A DNA stretch of 64,000 nucleotides from Eikenella exigua (GTDB lineage Bacteria; Pseudomonadota; Gammaproteobacteria; Burkholderiales; Neisseriaceae): positions 434,001-498,000 of the forward strand of contig NZ_CP038018.1 of assembly GCF_008805035.1 (NCBI RefSeq). Reading direction: 5' to 3'. The position numbers and the translations under genes were made by a program. Under the pieces are notes generated by a model, which saw nothing but the letters and a program-made list of their open reading frames with translations, was not told the DNA's origin and ran no database searches. Positions 25,523 to 34,765 of this stretch are shown here, piece by piece. Each line of letters opens with the position of its first letter. The stretch's first letter is position 1.

Positions 25523-25618
25523 TGCTGTTTGTGTATATAGAGTAGTATTGCTTAGATTGATAGTATTGATTGTGCTATTACACAAAAATACCGTCCAAGC
25601 AATTTGAGTGTTATCCAC

Positions 25619-26179
25619 ATGATCGAACAAATCATACCAACCATAATTGATAAGCATTTAGACAAAATCGTTAGTCGGCAACTGAACGCATTGCCTAGAA
25701 ACATCGCTCCCGAAATGCGATCGGATCAGGTGTGTGAAGATGAAGACTGGTTTTTTTGGCTGCCCATTGCCAGTAAAGTGAGTGATGAGGAAATTGCCCA
25801 ATGGGAAGATAGGACTAAACACCCTCTTCCCCAAAGCTACCGTACATTTTTAAAACACAAACATTTTTATGAATTACCGATTTCGGAGGCATCGTTTTTC
25901 GAACACCCTATTCATACTTGGCAGGCAAGCCTTGCCGAAGTGGTTTTTTCTGAGTATGCACAACCATTTTTGCTAGGTAAGGGTTACCTTCCCTTTGCCC
26001 ATTGGAGCGACTGGGGCTATCTCTGTTTCGATACAAATCGAAACATCGCTAACCACGACTACCCAGTTGTGCTTTGGGATCATGAAAATGTTGACGAAGT
26101 ACAAGATTTTGCTGGAGACTTCACTAGCTTGCTGTACCAGTTAGACCAGCAAGAACAACAGAATCCGATTTTCAGGTAG
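25619..26179 (+). CDS. SMI1/KNR4 (SUKH) family protein
   Basis: A 186-residue protein. The segment VSDEEIAQWEDRTKHPLPQS followed by YRTFLKHK is the SUKH signature, and GYLPFAHWSDWGYLCFDT continues the fold. SUKH proteins are often immunity proteins against polymorphic toxins; no toxin gene is adjacent here, so its role is open. The last codons and the stop TAG are formed by a DUS (TTCAGGTAGCCT at 26171-26182). The start is uncertain: no good ribosome site, and a TTG lies five codons upstream. Confidence 0.7.
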   Translation: MIEQIIPTIIDKHLDKIVSRQLNALPRNIAPEMRSDQVCEDEDWFFWLPIASKVSDEEIAQWEDRTKHPLPQSYRTFLKHKHFYELPISEASFFEHPIHTWQASLAEVVFSEYAQPFLLGKGYLPFAHWSDWGYLCFDTNRNIANHDYPVVLWDHENVDEVQDFAGDFTSLLYQLDQQEQQNPIFR

Positions 26180-26198
26180 CCTCAAGCATAGCCCAAAC

Positions 26199-26227
26199 AA
26201 AGCCCTGCCATTATCTGGCAGGGCTTT
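26199..26227. terminator. Bidirectional terminator between the SUKH gene and guaA
   Basis: AAAGCCCTGCCA pairs exactly with TGGCAGGGCTTT across a five-base loop. Both converging genes can use it. Confidence 0.9.
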
Positions 26228-26247
26228 CTGATGTTTGCAAACCAGGT

Positions 26248-27816
26248 TTATTCCCACTCAATCGTGGCGGGCGGTTTGCCGCTCACGTCGTACACCACGC
26301 GGTTGATGCCGCGTACTTCGTTGATGATGCGGTTGGACACTTTGCCCAAGAGCGAATAGGGCAGTTCCGCCCAGTGTGCGGTCATGAAGTCGCTGGTAAT
26401 CACGGCGCGCAGGGCGACGACGTAATCATAAGTGCGCCCGTCGCCCATCACGCCGACGGATTTCACGGGCAGGAACACGGCAAACGCTTGGCTGGTGAGG
26501 TCGTACCAAGAGGTGCCGTTTTCGTCTTTGTGGTTGCGCAGTTCCTGAATGAAAATGTCGTCTGCCTGGCGCAGCAGGTCGGCGTATTCGCGCTTCACTT
26601 CGCCCAGAATCCGCACGCCCAAGCCGGGGCCGGGGAAGGGGTGGCGGTACACCATTTCGCGCGGCAGGCCGAGCGCCACGCCCAGTTCGCGCACTTCATC
26701 TTTGAACAAGTCGCGCAGCGGTTCGAGCAGCTTCAGCTTCATGTTTTCAGGTAGCCCGCCGACGTTGTGGTGCGATTTGATGGCATGGGCTTTTTTGGTT
26801 TTCGCGCCGGCGGATTCGATCACGTCGGGGTAAATCGTGCCTTGTGCCAGCCATTTGGCGTTGGTGAGTTTTTTCTCTTCGGCGTCAAACACTTCGATAA
26901 ATTCTGCGCCGATGATTTTGCGCTTCTGTTCTGGGTCGGTCACGCCGGTGAGTTTCGCCATAAACTGTTCACTGGCATCCACGTGAATCACGCGCACGCC
27001 CAGGTTGTCGGCAAACATTTTCATCACGTTTTCGGCTTCGTTCAGGCGCAGCAGGCCGTGGTCGACGAATACGCAGGTGAGCTGGTCGCCGATGGCGCGG
27101 TGGATGAGTGCGGCGGCCACGGAGGAATCCACGCCGCCGGACAAGCCCAAAATCACTTCGTCGCTGCCGACTTGTTCGCGGATTTTGGCCACGGCTTCGT
27201 CGATGTAGTTCGGCATGGTCCAGCTGGGCTGTGCGCCGCAGATGTCGAGCACAAAGCGGTTGATGAGGGCGCGGCCTTGTTTAGTGTGGGTCACTTCGGG
27301 GTGGAACTGAATGCCGTAGAAGCGGCGTTCGGCGTTTTCCATCATGGCGATGGGGCAGGAGGGCGTGCTGCCGATGGTGCGGAAGTTTTCAGGCAGCCTG
27401 CTCACTTTGTCGCCGTGGCTCATCCACACGTCCAAGGTGTTCGGTGCGCCGTCGTGAATGCCGCTGGTGAGCGCGCTGTCTTGCGTTTGCACTTGGGCGT
27501 AACCAAATTCGCGCTGGTTGCCGGCCTGCACTTCGCCGCCCAAATGGTGCGCCATAAACTGCATGCCGTAGCAGATGCCGAGCACGGGCACGCCCAAGTC
27601 GAACAGCCCCGTGTCGGCCTGGTATTCGCTGTCGTACACGGAATTGGGGCCGCCGGAAAGGATGATGCCTTTCGGGTTGAAGGCTTTGATGTCGGCCAGC
27701 GGCATGTCGTAGGGGTGCAGCTCGCAATACACATGGGCTTCGCGCACGCGGCGGGCGATGAGCTGGGTTACTTGCGAACCGAAGTCGAGGATGAGGATTT
27801 TGTCGGGGCTGGTCAT
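26248..27816 (-). CDS. guaA: GMP synthase (glutamine-hydrolysing)
   Basis: A 522-residue enzyme aminating XMP to GMP. The N-terminal class I glutaminase has the nucleophile in GICYGMQF and the His-Glu pair in HPEVTH. The synthetase half has the PP-loop GLSGGVDSSV and the C-terminal dimerisation domain ending PPATIEWE. It contains an exact simDUS-type site (27388-27399 on the minus strand) and a one-mismatch eikDUS near 26746. Confidence 0.97.
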   Translation of the reverse strand: MTSPDKILILDFGSQVTQLIARRVREAHVYCELHPYDMPLADIKAFNPKGIILSGGPNSVYDSEYQADTGLFDLGVPVLGICYGMQFMAHHLGGEVQAGNQREFGYAQVQTQDSALTSGIHDGAPNTLDVWMSHGDKVSRLPENFRTIGSTPSCPIAMMENAERRFYGIQFHPEVTHTKQGRALINRFVLDICGAQPSWTMPNYIDEAVAKIREQVGSDEVILGLSGGVDSSVAAALIHRAIGDQLTCVFVDHGLLRLNEAENVMKMFADNLGVRVIHVDASEQFMAKLTGVTDPEQKRKIIGAEFIEVFDAEEKKLTNAKWLAQGTIYPDVIESAGAKTKKAHAIKSHHNVGGLPENMKLKLLEPLRDLFKDEVRELGVALGLPREMVYRHPFPGPGLGVRILGEVKREYADLLRQADDIFIQELRNHKDENGTSWYDLTSQAFAVFLPVKSVGVMGDGRTYDYVVALRAVITSDFMTAHWAELPYSLLGKVSNRIINEVRGINRVVYDVSGKPPATIEWE

Positions 27817-27933
27817 ATCGGTATCTCTGTGTGGATTGGGATAGGATTTCTGGTTTCAGGTAGCCTCTGCACGCTTTGGGCGCAAGTTCAGGCTACCTGA
27901 AATAGGGGGGTTAAGTGCGGCAGGTTGGTCGGT

Positions 27934-28287
27934 TTAACGGTAGCGTCGCAAGATACGCTGAATGTGTGTGCGGCGCTGCCGGCACACTGCCGCCGTGTCT
28001 GCATCGGCGCCGGTGTCATAACGGGCGCGCTCAGCTTCCACTTGTGCACCGTTTTGCCGCCACCATGCTTCTTGGTCGCGGTTGAAACATGGTTTGCTCA
28101 GCTGCATCAGTTTGTCGGCTTGCTGCTCGGCGGCTTTGGAAAGCGCGAAATTATCGTTGTCGGCACAGGCGAACAGATAAGTCATGACCTCGATACTGTC
28201 GCGGTTAATCTGCCGGCATTGCCGGGCGGTGGGCTGGGCGGCAGCGGCCAAGGGTAGCAGGGCCAATATCATTGCTAAACGTTTCAT
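27934..28287 (-). CDS. Small secreted protein of unknown function (C-x16-C family)
   Basis: A 117-residue protein with a clear signal peptide (LAMILALLPLAAAAQP). TAAGGAG lies 6 bp upstream of the start. The mature part has CRQINRDSIEVM followed by a second Cys 17 residues after the first. The gene at 47642-48079 has the same C-[RK]-Q-x3-D-S-[IM]-E-[VM] pattern and Cys spacing, so the two look like paralogues. Further Cys suggest disulfides in the periplasm. I do not recognise a named family. Confidence 0.65.
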   Translation of the reverse strand: MKRLAMILALLPLAAAAQPTARQCRQINRDSIEVMTYLFACADNDNFALSKAAEQQADKLMQLSKPCFNRDQEAWWRQNGAQVEAERARYDTGADADTAAVCRQRRTHIQRILRRYR

Positions 28288-28377
28288 GCCTACTCCTTAC
28301 GTGAGAAAAAAAGCCAAACGAAGCATTGGGATAGTGTTTTCAGGTAGCCTCACCATCATGGCAGGCTACCTGAAAAC

Positions 28378-28683
28378 TCAAGCAAACAGTTTTTTCACTT
28401 CCGCGCCCACATCGTCGGCGCGCATGAAGGTTTCACCGATCAGGAAGCTGTGCACGCCGTGGTTGCGCATGAATTGTACGTCTTCGCGGCTGCGGATGCC
28501 GCTTTCAGTAATCACGATGCGCTCTTCGCCGGTGATTTCGGGCAGTAAATCCAGCGTTTGCTGCAGGCTCACTTCAAATGTGCGCAAGTTGCGGTTGTTC
28601 ACGCCGCGTAGCGGTGAGGAGGCAGCATCGGCGGCTACTTCTTGCTGTTGGGTGGCGAGGATGCAGGTGAGGATGCTGCTCAT
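28378..28683 (-). pseudogene. trpC: Indole-3-glycerol phosphate synthase remnant with large internal deletion
   Basis: The frame is open and 101 codons long but fuses the two ends of TrpC. Residues 1-25 (MSSILTCILATQQQEVAADA) are the normal N-terminus. From about residue 26 the sequence jumps to the C-terminal third (GVNNRNLRTFEVSLQQTL ... VITESGIRSREDVQFM ... FLIGETFMRADD). About 155 central residues with most catalytic residues are missing. The ATG overlaps the rppH stop (ATGA). A product would be only a fragment of the barrel and should be inactive in tryptophan synthesis. Confidence 0.8.
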
Positions 28684-29216
28684 CGGTGGGTTTGTTCTTC
28701 GGGCAGGGCAGCGTAGCGTCGGTTGAACTGCTCCAGGGTTTCCAGATTGTGCAGAAAGCGCGAAAGCTCCCGCAGGGCGTTGGTGTATACGTCTTTTTTA
28801 AATTCAATCACTTCTTCGATGGGCGCCCAATAGTCGTGCCAGCGCCAGGCGTCGAATTCCGGCTGGCTGCTGGCACGCAGGTGCACATCGCTTTCGCGGC
28901 CGGTGAGCCGCAGCAAATACCAAATCTGTTTCTGCCCGCGATACGCGCCGCGCCATTGGCGGCGCACCCAGTTGCCGGGCACGTCGTAGCGCAGCCAGTC
29001 GCGGGTGCGGCCGAGGATTTTCACGTGGTGCGGCAAAAGGCCCACTTCTTCGGCCAGCTCGCGATACATGGCGGCCTCGGGGCTTTCGCCGGGCTTGATG
29101 CCGCCCTGCGGAAACTGCCAGGAATGCTCCTGCACGCGTTTGCCCCAGAACACTTCGTTGCGCTGGTTGGTGATGATGATGCCGACATTGGGGCGATAAC
29201 CTTCTCTGTCCAACAT
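28680..29216 (-). CDS. rppH: RNA pyrophosphohydrolase
   Basis: A 178-residue Nudix hydrolase. The Nudix box reads GGIKPGESPEAAMYRELAEE and continues VGL; the N-terminus REGYRPNVGIIITN and WQFPQGGI are typical of RppH. It removes pyrophosphate from 5'-triphosphate mRNA ends and so triggers decay. It overlaps the trpC remnant by four bases. Confidence 0.93.
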   Translation of the reverse strand: MLDREGYRPNVGIIITNQRNEVFWGKRVQEHSWQFPQGGIKPGESPEAAMYRELAEEVGLLPHHVKILGRTRDWLRYDVPGNWVRRQWRGAYRGQKQIWYLLRLTGRESDVHLRASSQPEFDAWRWHDYWAPIEEVIEFKKDVYTNALRELSRFLHNLETLEQFNRRYAALPEEQTHR

Positions 29217-29278
29217 AATATTTTTCGCCCAATTTGAATAATTTTAAACGTACGGATTTTCCCACAAAACGGCACGGC

Positions 29279-29306
29279 AGGCTACCTGAAAGCTTTCAGG
29301 TAGCCT
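29279..29306 (-). terminator. Perfect DUS palindrome
   Basis: AGGCTACCTGAA (29279-29290) and its complement (29295-29306) form an almost loopless palindrome between the xerD stop and the rppH start. Confidence 0.75.
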
Positions 29307-29347
29307 GCCGCCTTGTTCCATTTTCATTTGAATCCGCTATATCTTGT

Positions 29348-30250
29348 TTACCCACGCGGATGATGCTGTGCTACCAGCTGTTTGAGCCGCTCGTTGGCCA
29401 CGTGGGTGTAGATTTGCGTGGTGTTCAGGCTGGCGTGGCCGAGCATCATTTGCACGCTGCGCAGGTCGGCGCCGTGGTTCACCAGATGGGTGGCGAAGGC
29501 GTGGCGCAGGCCGTGCGGGCTGAGCTCGCTGATGCCGGCTTCCGCGGCGTAGCGTTTCACCATCTGCCACACCAGCTGGCGGCTGATGCCGCTGCGTTTT
29601 TGTCCCACGAATATGAAATCGCACGGGGTGTGCTTGAGCAATTCGCCACGCGCGGTTTTCAGGTAGCGTTCCAGCCAATGCACGGCTTCTGCGCCCAACG
29701 GCACGATGCGCTGCTTGTTGCCCTTGCCGATCACGGTAACCACGCCGCGCTGCAAGTCTAAATCCTGCAGCTGCATTTGGGCGGCTTCGGACACGCGCAG
29801 GCCGGTGGCATACAGGGTTTCCAGCACGGCTTTGTCGCGCAGGCCGAAGACGGTTTCCGTGTCGGGCGCGGCCAATAGCGCGTCGATTTGCGCTTCGCCG
29901 ATCAGCGGCGGCAGGGCGCGGCCTTGGCGCGGCGGGCGCAGGTGTTGTGCGGGGTTGTCGCTGCGGCGGTTTTGCAGCTGCAAAAAGCCGTAGAGCTGTT
30001 TGACGGCGGAGAGGGCGCGGGCTTGGGAAGCGGGTTTTTCATCCGGGGCATACACGGCATCGGCCAAGGCGTCGGCATCGGCCTGCTGCCAATCCAATCC
30101 TTGCGCGTGCAGGCGGCGGGCGACTTTTTCCAGGTCGCGCCGGTAGCCGGCCAGGGTATTGGCGGCGAGGCGGCGGGTGAGGAAGAGCTCGTCCAGCGTT
30201 TGCTCGATGGGCTCTTGCCAGGCGGCGGGCAGCGGTTCGGCCGGATTCAC
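29348..30250 (-). CDS. xerD: Tyrosine recombinase XerD
   Basis: A 300-residue protein. The catalytic set is visible: Arg in GLRVSEA, Lys in GKGNKQRIVP, HGLRHAFATH, HASLNTTQ and the nucleophilic Tyr in TQIYTHV. The N-terminal SAM-like domain begins LDELFLTRRLAANTLAGYRRDL. XerD with XerC resolves chromosome dimers at dif. The start is a GTG overlapping the ogt stop (GTGA), which gives exactly 300 residues; the longer open frame upstream is antisense noise over ogt. XerC is the main alternative. Confidence 0.85.
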   Translation of the reverse strand: MNPAEPLPAAWQEPIEQTLDELFLTRRLAANTLAGYRRDLEKVARRLHAQGLDWQQADADALADAVYAPDEKPASQARALSAVKQLYGFLQLQNRRSDNPAQHLRPPRQGRALPPLIGEAQIDALLAAPDTETVFGLRDKAVLETLYATGLRVSEAAQMQLQDLDLQRGVVTVIGKGNKQRIVPLGAEAVHWLERYLKTARGELLKHTPCDFIFVGQKRSGISRQLVWQMVKRYAAEAGISELSPHGLRHAFATHLVNHGADLRSVQMMLGHASLNTTQIYTHVANERLKQLVAQHHPRG

Positions 30251-30708
30251 AATGCCACTCCTTCGTGCGCGAGCAGCCAGCGTTTCACTGCTAGGCTGCG
30301 CTCGGCATCGCCGCCCATGCTGAAGCCGCCCAGCCCGTTGGTTGAGAGCACGCGGTGGCAGGGGATCAGCAGCGGCAGCGGGTTTTTGCCGCAGGCGCCG
30401 CCCACGGGGCGCGGGTGGCTGCCGATGCGCCCGGCAATCCATTGGTAGCTGCGGGTTTCGCCGAACGGAATCTGGGCAATCTGCGCCCACACGGCCTGCT
30501 GAAACGCCGTGCCTGCGGGTGGCACAAACGGCGGCAGCGGGGCAGGGCTACCTGAAAAGTAGCTGTCCAGCCATTGTGCCAGCGGGGTGTCGTTTGGCAG
30601 TGCGGGCAGGAAGGGCGCGGCGCTGTGCTGCAGCAGGATTTCGGCGGGCAAGCCGTTGTGCAGGCGGCACAGCAGCGTGCCGAAGGGGGCTTGGTAGCAG
30701 TATTGCAT
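30247..30708 (-). CDS. ogt: Methylated-DNA--protein-cysteine methyltransferase
   Basis: A 153-residue suicide repair protein removing O6-alkyl groups from guanine. The acceptor Cys117 lies in IPCHRVL; the helix-turn-helix region FQQAVWAQIAQIPFGETRSY precedes it. It lies just downstream of bcp and overlaps xerD. A one-mismatch DUS at about 30545 is read in frame as FSGSP. Confidence 0.92.
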   Translation of the reverse strand: MQYCYQAPFGTLLCRLHNGLPAEILLQHSAAPFLPALPNDTPLAQWLDSYFSGSPAPLPPFVPPAGTAFQQAVWAQIAQIPFGETRSYQWIAGRIGSHPRPVGGACGKNPLPLLIPCHRVLSTNGLGGFSMGGDAERSLAVKRWLLAHEGVAL

Positions 30709-30720
30709 GGCGGTGTTCCG

Positions 30721-31167
30721 CTAGGCTGTTTCGCGCAGCGCGTCGAGCACGGCTTGGGCGTGGCTGGCGGCTTTCACTTTGCGCCATTCGCGCGTGATGT
30801 GGCCTTGTGCATCCAAAACGAAGGTGCTGCGTTCGATACCGAACACTTTTTTGCCATACATATTTTTCTCTTTGATGACATCAAACAGGCGGCACACGGT
30901 TTCATCTTTATCCGACAAGAGTGGCACTTCCAGCGCGTATTTGCACACGAATTTCTGGTGGCTGGCCACGCTGTCGCGCGATACGCCGGCTACCTGAAAA
31001 CCGAGCGCCTGAAATTCGGGCAAGAGTGCGCTGAATTCCTGTGCTTCGGTGGTGCAGCCGGGCGTGTTGTCTTTGGGGTAGAAATACAGCACCAGCGGCA
31101 GGTGGTCGGCGGCGGCGAAATCGTTGCCGTTTTGGTCGGGCAGGGTGAAAAGGTAATTGGTGCTCAT
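30721..31167 (-). CDS. bcp: Peroxiredoxin, BCP/PrxQ type
   Basis: A 148-residue thiol peroxidase. The peroxidatic Cys is in PGCTTEAQEF. E. coli BCP has a resolving Cys five residues later; here that position is Glu/Phe, so the enzyme is probably a 1-Cys type or uses another thiol (one further Cys at KFVCKYA and one at VCRLF). The ATG at 31167 follows TAGGAG; the longer frame from 31200 is unlikely. A near DUS lies in frame at about 30987. Confidence 0.88.
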   Translation of the reverse strand: MSTNYLFTLPDQNGNDFAAADHLPLVLYFYPKDNTPGCTTEAQEFSALLPEFQALGFQVAGVSRDSVASHQKFVCKYALEVPLLSDKDETVCRLFDVIKEKNMYGKKVFGIERSTFVLDAQGHITREWRKVKAASHAQAVLDALRETA

Positions 31168-31329
31168 GGCGGCTCCTAACGGGATGAAATCGGCTGGCAT
31201 TATAGCGTTAAACCGGGGCAGGTATCGGGGGACGGTTTGGATTGGGTTGGGGCGGGTGTTTCAGGTAGCCTGAATGTGTGGTATAAGCACGGCGTTTTGT
31301 TTTCAACGCACACTTTAAGGATTAACCCC

Positions 31330-31881
31330 ATGAACGCAATTGATTTGCTTACCACCCGTCGCTCGGTGCGCCACCTTGCCGAACCCGCACCCAACGATGC
31401 TCAGCTGGAAATCATTTTGCAGGCCGCCACGCAAGTGCCCGACCACGGCAACCTCACACCGTGGCATTTTGTGGTGGTGCAAAGCGAAGTAGGCCGACAG
31501 GCGTTCCGCCAGATTTTGCAGCAGTGTGCCGAAGAAATCGGCGGCGAAGCGGCGCGCAAGGCTGAAGTGGTGGGGCAGATGGCGCCGATGGTGATTGGTG
31601 TGGTGTCCAAGCCCAAGCTGGACTGCCTCAAGCCGAAGCCGGAGTGGGAGCAGCTGCTCAGCGCCGGTTGCGCAGCTTATGCCACCCAACTGGCGGCCAA
31701 GGCGCAAGGTTTCGACAATGTGTGGATTACCGGCCTGTGGGTCAACACTGCCGCGCTGCGCGAAGCTTTCGGCTGCGGCGAACACGATAAAGTTATCGGC
31801 CTGCTGATGATCGGCACCGCGCAGAAGGAAACCAACGGCGGCAAAAATACCGATTTGGCGGGCTTGGTCAGCTATTGGTAA
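31330..31881 (+). CDS. Nitroreductase family protein (YdjA-like)
   Basis: A 183-residue flavoprotein, the same length as E. coli YdjA. The FMN contact segment LLTTRRSVRH opens the domain, and PDHGNLTPWHFVVV and LSAGCAAYATQLAAKAQGF follow. It likely reduces nitro or quinone-like compounds with NAD(P)H; the physiological substrate is unknown. The ATG at 31330 gives the normal N-terminus MNAIDLLTTR, with AAGGATT upstream. Confidence 0.88.
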   Translation: MNAIDLLTTRRSVRHLAEPAPNDAQLEIILQAATQVPDHGNLTPWHFVVVQSEVGRQAFRQILQQCAEEIGGEAARKAEVVGQMAPMVIGVVSKPKLDCLKPKPEWEQLLSAGCAAYATQLAAKAQGFDNVWITGLWVNTAALREAFGCGEHDKVIGLLMIGTAQKETNGGKNTDLAGLVSYW

Positions 31882-31914
31882 ACCCTGCCCTATAAACCAC
31901 GCCCTATGATGATA

Positions 31915-31958
31915 AGGCTACCTGAAAACGTTGTTGTGTTTTCAGGTAGCCTTTTTTG
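31915..31958. terminator. Inverted DUS terminator
   Basis: DUS at 31915-31926 and complement at 31941-31952 with six T behind. It serves the nitroreductase gene and marks the left edge of a DUS-free, AT-rich island. Confidence 0.85.
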
Positions 31959-32111
31959 ATTTGCATAAATTGATTTTTTGGCTCAATAGATAAATAAAAA
32001 CCTATTGTGAAAAATAATTCCAATAGGTTTTTATATCTTCAATCGATTAAATATTTTACCGCATATATGATGCAAAAGTTTTTAATCGAATTTATGTTTT
32101 TGAGCAAAAAT

Positions 32112-33413
32112 TTAAGAATAGGGTTTGCTTACCATAATTTCAATCACCTGTTGATCAATATGTTGCATACTTTTTGAGGCAATAGCACACAAATTATCAA
32201 TAGTATGGTCAAGATCATGCTCAACAATACCTTCGTTACCTGTTACACGAGTATCATCCATTGCCATCAGGATTGATTTATAGCCTGAAGCAACGCTGGT
32301 GGATACTTTCATGGCACAGCTATTTGCCGCACCATCACAGATAATACCGCTGATGTCGCCTATCATGCTACAAATGCCCATACTGGCAGTTTCAAATTTG
32401 CCCGTGAGCAAATAAGCGATACCTGCACAGCTCCCCATCGAAGCTGTGGTAACAGCACAAAGGGCTGATAATTTTGGTAATTTGCTATGAATATAAATGG
32501 CCATTAAATGGGACAGGAACAGCGCGCGTAAACGTTTTTCCTTATCCACTTTCAAATAGTCTGCCACCACCACAACCGGCATCGTTGCTGCGATACCCTG
32601 GTTACCTGAACCTGAATTGCTCATTGCAGGTAACGTAGCACCGCCCATACGTGCATCGGAAGCTGCGGTAGTTTCAATCATGATTTTGCTGAGCAAATCA
32701 TCTGAAATCAAACCACTACCTACCTGTTTACGCAAAGTTCTGCCAATATGTAAACCGTAATCTTCGCGCAAGCCTTCATCGGAAAGGGCACGATTGAGTT
32801 CCGCAGCCTGCTCGATAAAGTGGATTTGATCCAACTCCACTTCATTGGAAAATTCAAAAACTTCTCGTGCACTGATATTTTTGAAAATATCGTAAGGATT
32901 GTAATCCTCATTTTCATCCTGTTGTTTTTCAAAAATAAGTTCTCCGTTTTTTTCAATTAGTACTATATTGGTATGTTGATCCTGAATGGCAACTTTCACC
33001 CAGTCATTATCGGCAAAGAGTATAGCTTCGGAATATAAAATATGATCTGTCGGATGAATGGTTACCTGTACTGACTTTTGATCCAGCATTGATTTGGCTG
33101 CAGAAACTTGCTCTGGCGTAATTTGTTTTAACACTTCCAAGCCACCATCAGGATCACCACCCAACGCACCAATTGCTGCAGCAATAGATAAACCCACCAT
33201 TCCCGTCCCGGGCACTATTACACCTAAACCGTTTTTCATTAAATTAGCTGAAACTTTGGCTTCGATTCTAGAGGGAAATTTTCCTAGATATTTTGCAGCA
33301 GTTGCTGAAGCAAGAGCTAAAGAAATCGGCTCAGTACAACCTAATGCAGGTACCACGTCTTTTTTGACAATATTGATCAATTTATCGCTAATCTGTTGTA
33401 TTTTTTTATTCAT
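32112..33413 (-). CDS. cyuA: L-cysteine desulfidase (CyuA/YhaM family)
   Basis: A 433-residue protein of the UPF0597/CdsA family. The N-terminal PALGCTEPISLALA carries the first cluster-binding Cys, and C-terminal segments SMGSCAGIAYLL and GIICDGAANSCAMK supply the others for the 4Fe-4S centre. CyuA of E. coli breaks cysteine to pyruvate, sulfide and ammonia anaerobically. The transporter gene ends 9 bp upstream, so the two form an operon. Base composition is clearly AT-rich relative to the flanks. Confidence 0.88.
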   Translation of the reverse strand: MNKKIQQISDKLINIVKKDVVPALGCTEPISLALASATAAKYLGKFPSRIEAKVSANLMKNGLGVIVPGTGMVGLSIAAAIGALGGDPDGGLEVLKQITPEQVSAAKSMLDQKSVQVTIHPTDHILYSEAILFADNDWVKVAIQDQHTNIVLIEKNGELIFEKQQDENEDYNPYDIFKNISAREVFEFSNEVELDQIHFIEQAAELNRALSDEGLREDYGLHIGRTLRKQVGSGLISDDLLSKIMIETTAASDARMGGATLPAMSNSGSGNQGIAATMPVVVVADYLKVDKEKRLRALFLSHLMAIYIHSKLPKLSALCAVTTASMGSCAGIAYLLTGKFETASMGICSMIGDISGIICDGAANSCAMKVSTSVASGYKSILMAMDDTRVTGNEGIVEHDLDHTIDNLCAIASKSMQHIDQQVIEIMVSKPYS

Positions 33414-33422
33414 GATAACCTC

Positions 33423-34694
33423 CTATAAGAATGCAATAAAGGGAGAAACAAACAGTAAGATTCCGGTAATAATGATGATATAAAGATCTATACCTTTAAA
33501 TTTGTGCAACATCGGAACTTTGCAGACTAAATAAGCCGGAATCAAACAGCCAACCAACCCAAAAATCGGACTGCAAATAGAGGTAAAGCTTAATACTGGT
33601 GCATTGAGAATAATGGCCCCCCATGCTAATAAAATACCAGCAATCATAGTGCCTTTCTGGACATAACTATGATTTATTTTATCTTGAGGCATAATACGTG
33701 ATAATGCATTTATTATAATACCTTGAGTAGCTTCTCGAAAACCAAGATACACACCAAAAAAAGCAGTCATTACAGCGAAAATATTTAAAATCATACCTAC
33801 ATAAGTTGCCCAAGACCCTGGAAAAAATTGTGCCACAATTGCAAGCGCAGAAATATTTTGTTCATAAGCTTTCAAGGCTTCTTCTTTTCCCATGGCAAGA
33901 GTGAAAGAAACTGCATAGAAGAATACGGAAGTGAATAAAATAAGAAACGCGATATTCATAGCACGTAAGGCTTTACGTCTGGCAATTTCACGATTCGCCT
34001 CTTTTTTTCTGTAAGAGATAACCATTGGGCTTAATGTTTGGATAAATAGAATTGAAGTTAAAGTAAAAGGGAGAGTGATAATTGAGTTTTTAATTAACAA
34101 GCCTGTCGGAGGAAGTGCTCCGATATTATGTAAATGCCACATCCCAATCATCGAAAAACCCAGCGCAACAACAACAAATAACTTTGTAATAACCATAAAG
34201 CTGGATAACTTAAAAAGCAATTTTTCACCGCGTGATGAAATTGCTACTAAAATACAAATCAGCCCCAAACCATAGAATGGATTTTCAGAAAGTAAGGTAT
34301 CTGTCATCCCAAAAGTATAGAGATAAGAGGCACTATCATTAGTAATAGCCGTGGAATAAACAAACATCCAAATAATCAACATCACGAAGTACAAAACACC
34401 AAGTAATATCCCCCAGTTTTTTCCAAGGTAGCCTGAAATCACACTGGGGTAGTCTTGGCATTCCGGAGATTCGGCCAACGTATTGATAAATAAACGTTGG
34501 AATAAATACATTGCGGGGTAACCAATCACAGAGGAAAGTAAGAATACCCACATACCCATCAAGCCGACCTGGACAGGCAAAAATACAATCCCTGCGCCAA
34601 TTGCCATGCCTATACTCATAATGATCCAGCCAAAGTCAGTAGCATCAAATTTCATTGCGGCTTTGTATTCTGCTTTTGAGAGTTCAGCTTTCAT
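33423..34694 (-). CDS. cyuP: Amino-acid transporter, HAAAP family (CyuP/YhaO-like)
   Basis: A 423-residue polytopic membrane protein with about 11 hydrophobic spans. The start DFGWIIMSIGMAIGAGIVFLP is typical of the HAAAP serine/threonine/cysteine permeases. In E. coli the pair YhaO-YhaM (CyuP-CyuA) imports and degrades cysteine; the same gene order here supports cysteine as substrate, though serine is possible. There is no intact DUS in the gene; a scrambled near copy is at about 34426. Confidence 0.82.
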   Translation of the reverse strand: MKAELSKAEYKAAMKFDATDFGWIIMSIGMAIGAGIVFLPVQVGLMGMWVFLLSSVIGYPAMYLFQRLFINTLAESPECQDYPSVISGYLGKNWGILLGVLYFVMLIIWMFVYSTAITNDSASYLYTFGMTDTLLSENPFYGLGLICILVAISSRGEKLLFKLSSFMVITKLFVVVALGFSMIGMWHLHNIGALPPTGLLIKNSIITLPFTLTSILFIQTLSPMVISYRKKEANREIARRKALRAMNIAFLILFTSVFFYAVSFTLAMGKEEALKAYEQNISALAIVAQFFPGSWATYVGMILNIFAVMTAFFGVYLGFREATQGIIINALSRIMPQDKINHSYVQKGTMIAGILLAWGAIILNAPVLSFTSICSPIFGLVGCLIPAYLVCKVPMLHKFKGIDLYIIIITGILLFVSPFIAFL

Positions 34695-34765
34695 ATTTTT
34701 CTCCTAAATAAGAACATTTTGCGGTTTACTTCTTAACGACGAAAAAACACAACATCAAATTAATT

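Noticed and set aside
25619..26179. Toxin-immunity pair at the SUKH gene
   Set aside because: The upstream neighbour is a lipoprotein with DUF4832-type domains and its own terminator-like hairpin; no toxin domain is adjacent.
28574..28807. 77-codon minus frame across rppH and the trpC remnant
   Set aside because: Frame shadow of rppH with no start signal.
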